Positions 15,730 to 23,565 of a stretch of DNA of 34,213 nucleotides are shown piece by piece; position 1 is the stretch's first letter; each line of letters opens with the position of its first letter. Below the pieces are notes generated by a model, which was not told the origin of the DNA, did not search any database, and saw only the letters and a program-made list of their open reading frames with translations. The DNA comes from PWXP01 sp964487655. Lineage in GTDB: Bacteria; Planctomycetota; Planctomycetia; Pirellulales; Thermoguttaceae. The position numbers and the translations under genes were made by a program. Location of the stretch: the NCBI GenBank assembly GCA_964487655.1, contig CAZASB010000008.1:1-34213 (forward strand), written 5' to 3'.

Positions 15730-17145
15730 ATGAAATATCTACCCTGGCTCGCCGTGCTCAGCTTGGTGCCATTCTGCGTGACCGTAGCGCCGGTAGCTGC
15801 AGACGACACGTTGGCTTCTCGGACCGCGCAACTGGAACGGGAGACGCAAACACTCCGCCAGGAGTTGGAGTGGCTTCGAGAGCATCCCACGCGGCTGCCA
15901 CCGGTCGATACAGTCCAGGCGAGCGTGAAATACTCCTCCCTTGGTGCCCCACAGGCCCAGGAAGAGTACTTTACTTGGGGTGAGCTGCAGACGGAGATGA
16001 AGAAGTTCGCATTCACGAAGGGCGACTTCCGCATAGTCCCCTACGGAGCCCTCTGGGCAGACATGATCTATGCGACCGAGCGAACGACTCCCGGTTCCTA
16101 CACTATCTACGTTCCCTCGCGCGAAGTGGAGGGAGAGAACGCGTTCATCGTCGACGCGCGGCGCTCGCGGTTTGGATTGAACATTGACGGGCCCCGCATC
16201 CCATTTTTTCACAACGGCAAGAGTTCGGCGAACGTGGAAATCGACTTTCAGAGTCCGCTGACCGATGCGACCGAGAACAAACCGACCGTGCAACTTCGAC
16301 ACGCCTGGTGGGACGTGAAGAACGATGACTACCGGATTCTGATCGGTCAGTACTGGGATGTCATCTCTCCGCTCTATGCAGACACGCTCAACTACGCCGT
16401 TGGCTGGGTAGGCGGCAATATCGGCTACCGTCGGGCGCAGTTCCGGTTCGAGCGATATTTTCATCCCGATCCTCGCGTGATGCTTACCACGCAGTTTGCG
16501 CTCTGCCAGAACATCGTCACCGACTTTGCAACGACCACCGGGGTGAAGCGAGAGTCCAGCGGCTGGCCCATCCTACAGGGGCGCATGGCAGCCACCCTCG
16601 GCGACCGAAAGTATGGCCGGTCGGTGGAGTTCGGTCTGTCCGGCCACATTGGCGAGACGGGTTTTGACTTCCTTCCCACCGGCCCCGCGCCGGCCGAGGA
16701 CGACAAGCGTTTTCGCACTTGGTCGGCCAACGTCGATATGCGAGTGCCCCTCACCGATCGGCTGAGCGTGAAGGGTGAACTCTTCATGGGCGAAAACCTT
16801 AGCGCGTTCGTCGGCGGCATCGGGCAGGGGATCTGTCCGGGATACCGCTCGACCGTTCGGTCGAGAGGCGGTTGGTTCGACATGACCTATAAGCTGACCA
16901 GCCGGTGGCGAGTCGTGGCCGGCTACGGCCTGGACGACCCGATCGATAGCGATATCCAATACGGCCGTACGTACAACCAGTTCATCTTTGCCAATACGAG
17001 CTACGACATCACGAAGTCGCTTGTAACCGGTTTCGAGATCACCTCGTGGCGCACCCTCTACCAGGACGTGCGTGCCGTACCAACCGCGCCGACCGCCCCC
17101 GGTGAGTCGATCGTGTATCAGTGGATGTTCAAGTACGGGTTCTGA
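15730..17145 (+). CDS. Outer-membrane porin-like beta-barrel protein
   Basis: A 471-residue exported protein. A signal peptide (1-24, ending VAPVAA) is followed by a short coiled coil (about 28-52, TAQLERETQTLRQELEWLRE). Then comes a long run of amphipathic strands with frequent aromatic girdle residues, ending in a C-terminal Phe (QWMFKYGF), the usual outer-membrane barrel signal. Strands such as VQLRHAWWDVKNDDYRILIGQYW and RTWSANVDMRVPLTDRLSVKGEL resemble planctomycete DcaP/porin-type proteins. The coiled coil may tie the barrel to the cell wall as in S-layer-type porins (inference). Start ATG 15730 with AGGAAAGG about 11 bases upstream; the frame is open further back without conserved sequence. 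Solute specificity unknown. Confidence 0.82.
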   Translation: MKYLPWLAVLSLVPFCVTVAPVAADDTLASRTAQLERETQTLRQELEWLREHPTRLPPVDTVQASVKYSSLGAPQAQEEYFTWGELQTEMKKFAFTKGDFRIVPYGALWADMIYATERTTPGSYTIYVPSREVEGENAFIVDARRSRFGLNIDGPRIPFFHNGKSSANVEIDFQSPLTDATENKPTVQLRHAWWDVKNDDYRILIGQYWDVISPLYADTLNYAVGWVGGNIGYRRAQFRFERYFHPDPRVMLTTQFALCQNIVTDFATTTGVKRESSGWPILQGRMAATLGDRKYGRSVEFGLSGHIGETGFDFLPTGPAPAEDDKRFRTWSANVDMRVPLTDRLSVKGELFMGENLSAFVGGIGQGICPGYRSTVRSRGGWFDMTYKLTSRWRVVAGYGLDDPIDSDIQYGRTYNQFIFANTSYDITKSLVTGFEITSWRTLYQDVRAVPTAPTAPGESIVYQWMFKYGF

Positions 17146-17192
17146 CGCGGGGTATGATTTCCACCAAAAGCGATTGTGAAAGGGAGTTTCCG

Positions 17193-17396
17193 ATGTCAGA
17201 CGACCATGTCAGCGAGTTCATTCAGTCCCAGCAGCAATGGGAATACCGTCGCCTGGAGGCACCTGCGGCCGAAGCGCTCAACGACGAAATGAAGAAGGTG
17301 GGGCGAGACGCCTGGGAGTTGGTCAGTGTCATCCATAGCCACGAAACCGACGTGTGGCACGGCTTCCTCAAGCGGCCGAGAGCCTATTCCGAATGA
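17193..17396 (+). CDS. Small protein, possibly DUF4177-like
   Basis: A 67-residue soluble protein. After an 18-residue polar N-terminus, the segment WEYRRLEAPAAEALNDEMKK then GRDAWELVSVIH and HGFLKRP follows the pattern of short DUF4177-type proteins: an aromatic strand with 'WEY', a helix, 'G..GWELV' and a final strand ending FLKRP. That family has no known activity. The ATG has AAGGGAG eight or so bases upstream, a strong site. It follows the porin by 47 bp and may be in the same transcript. Family assignment is by eye only; being a real gene is better supported than the name. Confidence 0.68.
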   Translation: MSDDHVSEFIQSQQQWEYRRLEAPAAEALNDEMKKVGRDAWELVSVIHSHETDVWHGFLKRPRAYSE

Positions 17397-17415
17397 TCTG
17401 ATCCATGGCCACTGC

Positions 17416-18201
17416 TTACGGCTCTTGGCTGATCTTCATGGCCAGCAAGTCGAGCTGGCCCTTGAGGTCGTTCAAGAGGAGGTGGGGGCCGGCACCGCCG
17501 GCCAAGTGGGAGTAGAATGCGCTGCCGGGGCTCGCGCCGCCCGTGCCCATGAGCGTGGTCGTGGTGCGCAACTCGTGAAGCTGCACATCCACCTTGTTCA
17601 GCTTGGCTGCCGCGGCACGGCTGTCGCGCCAGAGACGGTCTAATTGAAGCACTAGGCCGATCAGCAGGAGCACCTGCCCGATGATCGCGACCGGCAGTCC
17701 CACGGCCCACAGTTCGCCCCGATCGGAGGCCACGGCCCACACGAGCAGGATTGCGCCGCAAACAAGCACCATGGTGCCCACCGACAGGACCGACCAGGCT
17801 AACGAGCCGCCCGTCGCCGCGCGAGTCGGTTTTCGCCGACGCGATTTTCGCCGCTGCGGTTTTGTTGCCGGGCTGTCCGGCACGTGCCATGACGGCGAGG
17901 TCAGATGCGGTGGATCGAGCCGCAAGATTTCACGCTTCAGGTGGTCCTTCACCTGCGTGCTGTCAGCGCTACCACCGCTCAGCCGTCTGCCGATCTGCCG
18001 CAACTGCTCGTCAAACTCCCAGGAATCGAACGAGCTGTCCGACAATTCGGACGCCGATGCCTCGGCAGAGGTAGGTTCCTCCGCCGGCGGAACGCCGGGC
18101 GTCTCGCACCGGAACTCGGTCGAGCAGCGAGGGCAGCACAGCTTGCCCGTCTTGGGCGATGGCTGCGCGGGAACATCCTGTTGGCATCTTGAACACCACA
18201 T
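17416..18201 (-). CDS. Zinc-ribbon protein with two membrane helices
   Basis: A 261-residue protein of unknown function. It starts MWCSRCQQDVPA and continues CCPRCSTEF, a four-cysteine zinc ribbon (CxxC...CxxC) in the first 30 residues. An acidic low-complexity linker (about 38-65) follows, then a basic patch KPQRRKSRRRKPTR. Two hydrophobic helices come next (about 135-160 and 165-192). A charged C-terminal segment then has a coiled-coil look (AKLNKVDVQLHELRTTT) and ends NDLKGQLDLLAMKISQEP. The start at the ATG complementary to 18199-18201 is fixed by the first zinc-ribbon Cys and an AGGA seven bases upstream; the frame extends further but without sense. It converges on the small protein gene, with 19 bp between stops. 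Confidence 0.8.
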   Translation of the reverse strand: MWCSRCQQDVPAQPSPKTGKLCCPRCSTEFRCETPGVPPAEEPTSAEASASELSDSSFDSWEFDEQLRQIGRRLSGGSADSTQVKDHLKREILRLDPPHLTSPSWHVPDSPATKPQRRKSRRRKPTRAATGGSLAWSVLSVGTMVLVCGAILLVWAVASDRGELWAVGLPVAIIGQVLLLIGLVLQLDRLWRDSRAAAAKLNKVDVQLHELRTTTTLMGTGGASPGSAFYSHLAGGAGPHLLLNDLKGQLDLLAMKISQEP

Positions 18202-18414
18202 GGCGTTCCTAAGATCGGCTTCCCGTAAGTTAAACTGTAACGGTTCCGCAGTATTTATGGACGAAGGGTATTGGTCGGCGTGGAAGCAGGTGGTTGCGGG
18301 CGGATAGGAGATGGAAGAATGGGCCTCGACCTTATTCATTCATTTGCGGGCCCTAACCCAGAATGCCCTTTCCCAGAAACGGCGACCTCCTTCGTATAGC
18401 CCATCCGTCTTCCA

Positions 18415-18448
18415 GATGGCCACGGACCAGCCGTGGGCATCTTTTTTT
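18415..18448 (+). terminator. Rho-independent terminator / possible attenuator
   Basis: GATGGCCACGG (18415-18425) pairs with CCGTGGGCATC (18431-18441) in an 11-bp stem with one mismatch and an ACCAG loop. Seven T residues follow (18442-18448). On the plus strand this is a textbook intrinsic terminator. No plus-strand gene ends close by, as the nearest neighbour upstream is on the minus strand, so a leader attenuator role for the 18682 gene is possible. CCATC at 18401-18405 can pair with GATGG 18415-18419 and would disrupt the terminator stem. Confidence 0.75.
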
Positions 18449-18511
18449 ACAAATCGCTTTCCTGTGCCCGTTTTGGCGTTTCGGTCTTATTGCCTTATTG
18501 CCAAATCGGTC

Positions 18512-18541
18512 TTGACGGGGTGCGGTGGCTTCCGGTACAAA
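18512..18541 (+). promoter_or_regulatory. Possible promoter of the dehydratase gene
   Basis: TTGACG (18512-18517) and TACAAA (18536-18541) with an 18-bp spacer, placed after the terminator and about 140 bp before the 18682 start codon. Five of six and four of six matches to consensus. Confidence 0.4.
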
Positions 18542-18681
18542 GTTCGCCCGGAGGGGCGGCTGTTTCGTTTACCTCTGGCCTGCCGGACCCTGATGGGGGG
18601 GCTATGCGCCCGATTGGTATCGATTTATGGCGGTTTGCGTCTCGTTAGGACGCGGTCGCTTTCCAATATAGGCATTTTCCG

Positions 18682-20661
18682 ATGGCTCCATACCAACTGC
18701 GACGGGATTTCAGGTTATTCAATCCCAGCGTAAAGATGGAACAATCATCCACTCGGCGCGGCGCCACGCGAATTCCGTGGTCGGTTCGCCCGTTGCCTGG
18801 GCTGCGCCGCACGCCGCGAGAACTGATTGTGCTGGCACTGCTGGCGCCAACGTTTCTCGGCATCTACTATCTCGGCTTCTGGCTGCGATTCGACGACGGA
18901 CTGCTTCAGCGCCAGGTCGCCAGCACGCTTCTTCCCACCGCCGCGTGGGTTATCCTGTTGAAACTGGTCGTATTTGCAGGCATTCGCGTTCCATTGGCGG
19001 TACGGCGGAAGGTCACCTTCGAAGAACTTATCCCGCTGGTCCAAGCGGCCACGGTCTCTACCCTGCTGATCGTCGTGATCAACCGGGTATTCCATACGAC
19101 CCCTTTGATTCCCCGCAGCATCTATTTTCTCGACTGGGGCGTTACCTTGGTGTTCCTCGGTGGCGTGCAGGCCCTCGTTCGTGCCTGGCGAGAATTGAGC
19201 CTGGACAGCCTCTTGCAGTCTCGAGGCGCGCCGACGCTGATTGTCGGTACCGGCGAGTCGGCCGAAGCGCTCTTGAGGGCGATTCGCCGCAACGACAACC
19301 TGACCTACCGAGTACTCGGGTTCCTTAGCCGCAACACGGACGAGTTGGGAACTCGAATCGCTTGTGTTCCGGTCTTGGGCATGATTGACGACGCCGTACG
19401 CCTGGCCCGTCGTCACGGCGTCGGTGAGATCCTGGTTGTGAAGGATGAGCTGTCGGGCAAGCAAATCCGCCGCCTCCGTGACGAGGCCGCGGAACGCCGT
19501 ATTGAGGTGAAGGTACTGCCCGGGTATGAGGAACTCATTACCGGCATGGTGGCCGTCCAGCCGCGACGGGTCTCGATCGAAGACCTGCTGAAACGCGAGC
19601 CGGTGGAACTGGATTTTGAGAGCTTGCATTCGTGGATTGATGACCGAGTCATCCTGGTGACCGGCAGTGCCGGCAGCATTGGCTCGGAAATCTGTCGCCA
19701 GTTGCTCCATTTCCGGCCGCGGCGGCTTGTGGCTGTCGATCGCTCGGAGAATGGCCAGTTCTTCCTGGAGCGGGAGTTGGCGAAACTCACCGATCCCGGC
19801 CGGCTCGACGTGCGCATTGCGGACGTTCTCGATAAGGATCGGATGCGGCAAGTCGTCGACGAATGTCGCCCCGACATCATCGTTCACGCCGCCGCCTATA
19901 AGCATGTCCCCTTGATGGAGAGGCACCCGGGCGAGGCGGTAAGGAACATCATCACCGCCACGCGGCAGATGGCCGACCTGGCCGTCGAGTGCGGCATCGA
20001 ATCCTTCCTGCTCATCTCGACCGACAAGGCCGTGAACCCAACCAGTGTGATGGGTGCTTGCAAACGCGCGGCCGAGATGTACGTGCAGTCCCTTGCCGAC
20101 GCCTCCCCCTGTCGCATGATTACCGTTCGTTTCGGCAACGTGCTCGACTCGGCCGGCAGCGTGGTACAGGTATTCCGCCAACAAATAGCAGCCGGCGGGC
20201 CGGTGACGGTTACCCATCCCGAGATGCGTCGCTTCTTCATGACCATTCCCGAGGCCGCGCAGCTTGTGATTCAAGCTGGCGCGATCGATCCCGGCGGGCA
20301 CATTCTACTGCTCGACATGGGCGACCCGGTCCGCATAGCCGACATGGCGGCCGACATGATCCGTCTTTCGGGCCTTCGCGTCGACGACGACATTGCCATC
20401 GAATACACCGGCATCCGCCCCGGCGAAAAGCTCTTTGAAGAGCTTCGCGCCCCCGGCGAAGACTGCCTTTCCACAATCCATCCCAAAATCATCGTCGCCG
20501 ACCACCGCGCCGCCGACCACGACACGATGGATTTTGCCATTGCAGAGCTTGAATTGCTAGCGGTGAATGCACCGCAGGGAGTTGTTGCCGAGTTGCAGGC
20601 GTTGATACCGGAATACCAGAGTTCGGCCGCCGCCAAGCCGAGCAAGCTGGTTGCGGCATAA
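18682..20661 (+). CDS. UDP-GlcNAc 4,6-dehydratase (PglF/WbpM/CapD-like) membrane protein
   Basis: A 659-residue nucleoside-diphosphate-sugar dehydratase. Hydrophobic segments in residues about 45-165 anchor it in the inner membrane. A first Rossmann-like domain (about 183-300, TLIVGTGESAEALLRAI) precedes the catalytic short-chain dehydrogenase domain. In the latter, VTGSAGSIGSEI (326-337) is the NAD(P) site, ISTDKAVNPTSVMGACK (445-461) carries the catalytic Thr-Asp-Lys and the Met that replaces Tyr in this subfamily, and GIRPGEKLFEEL is the C-terminal signature. It should convert UDP-GlcNAc to UDP-4-keto-6-deoxy-GlcNAc. The aminotransferase at 31650-32780 is the expected next enzyme. ATG 18682 is kept although its Shine-Dalgarno is poor; ATG 18736 is an alternative. 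Confidence 0.92.
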   Translation: MAPYQLRRDFRLFNPSVKMEQSSTRRGATRIPWSVRPLPGLRRTPRELIVLALLAPTFLGIYYLGFWLRFDDGLLQRQVASTLLPTAAWVILLKLVVFAGIRVPLAVRRKVTFEELIPLVQAATVSTLLIVVINRVFHTTPLIPRSIYFLDWGVTLVFLGGVQALVRAWRELSLDSLLQSRGAPTLIVGTGESAEALLRAIRRNDNLTYRVLGFLSRNTDELGTRIACVPVLGMIDDAVRLARRHGVGEILVVKDELSGKQIRRLRDEAAERRIEVKVLPGYEELITGMVAVQPRRVSIEDLLKREPVELDFESLHSWIDDRVILVTGSAGSIGSEICRQLLHFRPRRLVAVDRSENGQFFLERELAKLTDPGRLDVRIADVLDKDRMRQVVDECRPDIIVHAAAYKHVPLMERHPGEAVRNIITATRQMADLAVECGIESFLLISTDKAVNPTSVMGACKRAAEMYVQSLADASPCRMITVRFGNVLDSAGSVVQVFRQQIAAGGPVTVTHPEMRRFFMTIPEAAQLVIQAGAIDPGGHILLLDMGDPVRIADMAADMIRLSGLRVDDDIAIEYTGIRPGEKLFEELRAPGEDCLSTIHPKIIVADHRAADHDTMDFAIAELELLAVNAPQGVVAELQALIPEYQSSAAAKPSKLVAA

Positions 20662-20669
20662 TATCCGCG

Positions 20670-20698
20670 TTGACCCACCTACTCCATTTAGCTACAAT
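20670..20698 (+). promoter_or_regulatory. Likely internal promoter of the polysaccharide cassette
   Basis: TTGACC (20670-20675) and TACAAT (20693-20698), each five of six matches, are separated by exactly 17 bp. They lie just after the dehydratase stop and before the 256-bp spacer that precedes the flippase. A weaker second candidate in the same spacer is TTGACG (20844-20849) with CACTAT (20867-20872), also 17 bp apart. They would let the cassette be expressed apart from the dehydratase. Confidence 0.5.
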
Positions 20699-20917
20699 CA
20701 CGGCTGCAGTGGTGAGCATGGGGCGTTTGGCATTACACAAGAGCAAACGCGCGACCAGAACTCAAGCAGGCGTTGTATCATTGTCTGCACGGTTCGATCC
20801 AGAACACGACATAAGCTCACTCTAGCTTCTGCGCGCCAATTGCTTGACGTGATCGTAAAGTTTGGCCACTATGCGCAGCGATAGCAAGAAAACGATCCTC
20901 GCCGGTATGCAGTCTCT

Positions 20918-22423
20918 GTGATTCAGCCGCTCCTATGCGGCATGAGTTTTTGGCTGCGTTCGGGCTTCTTGATGGCGCTGGTTTCTCGAATGAACCTCGA
21001 ATGCCCTGCATTAGCGAATGACGGACGATCCCTTGGGGACTCGCTCGATGCCGGGGCGGATGTGCGGTTTGTAGCAGGTTCGCCTGACGCCGTTCTGGAA
21101 CGGTCGATCATCGGTCCGCAATCTGCGTCAACGAAGGATGCGCTCGAACCGGTCGCTCAGCGCAAACCGCGTTCGCTCCGTGTCAATTCAGCGTGGGCGT
21201 TGGCGGGTAGCTTCGTCTATGCATCATGCCAGTGGGGTATGCTCATGGTGCTCGCAAAGTTCGGCTCGCCAGAAATGGTTGGACAGTTTGCTCTCGCGCT
21301 CGCCGTCACTGCTCCGATTGTAATGTTGTCCATGCTGCAACTGCGCGCAGTCCAAGCAACCGATGCCCAAGGTGAATACCAGTTCGGTCACTATCTGGCT
21401 CTACGAATCATCACGTCGATCTTGGCGATTCTGGCAATTGTAGTTGTAGCGCTCTTTTCCAAATATCGCACAGAAGTTACTTTTCTTATTCTTGCCGTTG
21501 GAATCTTCAAAGCCACGGAGTCGGTGAGCGATGCATACCATGGCCTCATGCAGAAATGCGAGCGCATGGACTGCATTGCCGTTGCCAAGATTCTCAAGGG
21601 TCCCTCGTTTCTGGTGGCGCTAGCAGTCACAGTGTGTGCTACGGGCAGCGTGGCGTGGGGCGTGGTGGCGATGACGGTCGCCTCGCTCACCGTGCTTCTT
21701 ACCTACGAGCGGGGCAACGTGTTGCGCGTACTCGATGGTGAACGTCGGAATGCATCGTGCCCCCTGTGGCAGTGGCACCGCCTAGCAAGCCTCGCATGGC
21801 TTACCTTGCCCCTAGGGGTTGTCATGATGCTACTTTCTTTGAACAACAACATTCCTCGTTATTTCATCGAGCGAATGCTTGGTGAGCGCATGTTGGGTTA
21901 CTTTGCTGCTTTGGCCTATCTGCAAGTGGCGGGCACCATGCTGATCGGTTCTTTGGGGCAATCGGCAACGCCGCGCTTAGCGAAGTACTATGCCACTGGC
22001 CAACGTCACCAGTACGTGCGGCTTCTGACTCGCCTAGTTGCTAGTGCCCTCCTGGTTGGGGTTGGTGGGACCATTGTTGCACAACTGTTTGGTAGTAAAT
22101 TACTCACGATACTCTATCGCGCCGACTATGCACAGCATGTCTCTCTGTTCGTTTGCCTTATGGCCGCTGCCGGCGTCTCCTTTGTAGCGTCTATGCTTGG
22201 ATATGGAATGACGGCAGCTCGGTTATTCCGTATCCAAGTGGTATTCTCAGGAGTGTCGGCTACACTCATGGGAATTACCTGCCTCTTCGCAATACCGCAG
22301 TGGGGACTCGTCGGAGGCGCATGTGCTTTGCTTTCTGTTGCCATTGCTCAGACATTTGGCGCCACTGCTGTCTTGTATTGGGCAGTAAGAAGCCAATCCG
22401 CGTCGGCGACGAGTATGCCATGA
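20918..22423 (+). CDS. Polysaccharide flippase (Wzx/MOP family)
   Basis: A 501-residue polytopic membrane protein with about 12 hydrophobic segments starting near residue 88 (AWALAGSFVYASCQWGMLMVLAKFG). It includes the FG-P-VGQFALALAV pattern of MOP-superfamily O-antigen flippases and a later VVFSGVSATLMGI region. It would move undecaprenyl-linked glycan across the inner membrane. The start is uncertain: GTG 20918 is the longest, and ATG 20942, 20972 and 20990 are possible, none with a good Shine-Dalgarno. The 80-odd polar residues before the first helix are unusual for the family and may be partly untranslated. Its stop overlaps the next gene's start by 4 bp (ATGA), implying translational coupling. 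From here the GC content drops visibly. Confidence 0.85.
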   Translation: MIQPLLCGMSFWLRSGFLMALVSRMNLECPALANDGRSLGDSLDAGADVRFVAGSPDAVLERSIIGPQSASTKDALEPVAQRKPRSLRVNSAWALAGSFVYASCQWGMLMVLAKFGSPEMVGQFALALAVTAPIVMLSMLQLRAVQATDAQGEYQFGHYLALRIITSILAILAIVVVALFSKYRTEVTFLILAVGIFKATESVSDAYHGLMQKCERMDCIAVAKILKGPSFLVALAVTVCATGSVAWGVVAMTVASLTVLLTYERGNVLRVLDGERRNASCPLWQWHRLASLAWLTLPLGVVMMLLSLNNNIPRYFIERMLGERMLGYFAALAYLQVAGTMLIGSLGQSATPRLAKYYATGQRHQYVRLLTRLVASALLVGVGGTIVAQLFGSKLLTILYRADYAQHVSLFVCLMAAAGVSFVASMLGYGMTAARLFRIQVVFSGVSATLMGITCLFAIPQWGLVGGACALLSVAIAQTFGATAVLYWAVRSQSASATSMP

Positions 22424-23556
22424 ACGTAAACCAAACTCCTATTCGCGTCTTACATGTGTTAGGTGGCATGAACACTGGAGGTGTGGAGACATGGCTGATG
22501 CATGTATTGCGTCACATTGATCGCACTCGCTACCAGTTCGACTTCCTAACGCACACGACAGATCCGTGTTTTTATGACGACGAAATCCGGTCGCTTGGGT
22601 GTCGCATCATCCCTTGTACGAAACCACATCGACCTTGGCAATACGCCAGGAAGTTCCGTCGTATTCTGAAAGATTATGGACCTTATGATATTATCCACAG
22701 TCACTCGCACAATTTCAGTGGGATTGTTCTGCGACTAGCGACTAAACAAGGCATTTCAGTACGGATCGCGCACAGTCACAACGACACCCCCCCTTCTGAT
22801 GTAAATGCAACTCTGTTCCGCGGAGGCTACTTGCGTTTAACGGAATGGATGATTGCACGATACGCTACGCACGGTTTGGCCTGTAGCGAAAAAGCCGCCC
22901 AGTCCTTGTTTGGTGTCAACTGGCGAAACGATTTGCGTTGGAGGATCATGCATTGTGGAATCGACCTTGCTCCATTTGAGGCAGCTGTCGACCGATCTGC
23001 CATACGTGCCGAACTGAGTATTCCAAATAATACATTTGTAATCGGGCATGTGGGGCGTTTTGCCGGGCAAAAGAATCACTCATTCCTAGTCGACATCTTT
23101 GCGGAGGCTGTTCGACGCGATCCGAGAGTACTCCTGCTGTTGATAGGTGATGGTCCGCTGAGAAAGACGATTGAAGCCAAGGCAAAACGGATGGGATTGG
23201 CTGCTCAAGTCCGTTTCTTGGGGGTACGACAAGACGTTGCACGACTCATGCGTGGCGCAATGGACGTGTTTGTACTGCCGTCAACCTATGAGGGGCTTGG
23301 GCTGGTACTGATTGAGGCCCAGGCGTCCGGTCTCGCCTGTGTTGTGTCAGATGTTGTTCCATGTGAGGCTACTGTGGTACCTGATTTGGTTACACGTCTA
23401 TCGCTAGATGAGACCACACATACCTGGAGCAATACCATCCGGAAAGCCCAATCGACACCAAGCCATCGTGCTGTCGCTATGGTCAAAGAGAGTTCCTTTG
23501 CCATCGATAAGTCCTTGCTTCGCTTGCGTGAAGTATACTGCCGTCTTCCTTCGTAA
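22420..23556 (+). CDS. GT4-family glycosyltransferase (EpsF-like)
   Basis: A 378-residue GT-B-fold glycosyltransferase. The N-terminal half starts IRVLHVLGGMNTGGVETWLM, the glycine-rich acceptor-side loop typical of EpsF-like GT4 enzymes. The C-terminal donor-binding half has GHVGRFAGQKNHSFLVDIF, LLIGDGPLRKTIE and the EX7E motif area STYEGLGLVLIEAQASGL. It should transfer a sugar from a nucleotide donor to the lipid-linked oligosaccharide on the cytoplasmic membrane face. The start ATG overlaps the flippase stop as ATGA. Donor and linkage cannot be predicted. Fairly low GC and mixed codon choice, as in the rest of the cassette. Confidence 0.9.
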   Translation: MNVNQTPIRVLHVLGGMNTGGVETWLMHVLRHIDRTRYQFDFLTHTTDPCFYDDEIRSLGCRIIPCTKPHRPWQYARKFRRILKDYGPYDIIHSHSHNFSGIVLRLATKQGISVRIAHSHNDTPPSDVNATLFRGGYLRLTEWMIARYATHGLACSEKAAQSLFGVNWRNDLRWRIMHCGIDLAPFEAAVDRSAIRAELSIPNNTFVIGHVGRFAGQKNHSFLVDIFAEAVRRDPRVLLLLIGDGPLRKTIEAKAKRMGLAAQVRFLGVRQDVARLMRGAMDVFVLPSTYEGLGLVLIEAQASGLACVVSDVVPCEATVVPDLVTRLSLDETTHTWSNTIRKAQSTPSHRAVAMVKESSFAIDKSLLRLREVYCRLPS

Positions 23557-23565
23557 AGTCAACAC

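Larger units (their letters stand above)
18202..18681. other. 480-bp leader region upstream of the dehydratase gene
   Basis: This non-coding stretch holds a strong intrinsic terminator (18415-18448), a competing upstream half-stem (18401-18405) and a possible promoter (18512-18541). Downstream of it the leader has further hairpins, CGCCC-GGAG-GGGCG (near 18545) and GCGTC-TCGTTAG-GACGC (near 18635-18651). An open frame of 140 codons crosses the region on the plus strand, but it lacks family resemblance, a Shine-Dalgarno or a protein-like composition and I do not call it a gene. Confidence 0.55.

Noticed and set aside
18311..18733. 140-codon plus-strand open frame before the dehydratase
   Set aside because: No Shine-Dalgarno, no protein-like domain pattern. 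It crosses a strong terminator and runs into the dehydratase gene.
20760..20800. GGTTCGATCC resembling a tRNA T-loop
   Set aside because: The flanking bases do not pair into a T stem and no anticodon or acceptor stem can be drawn around it.
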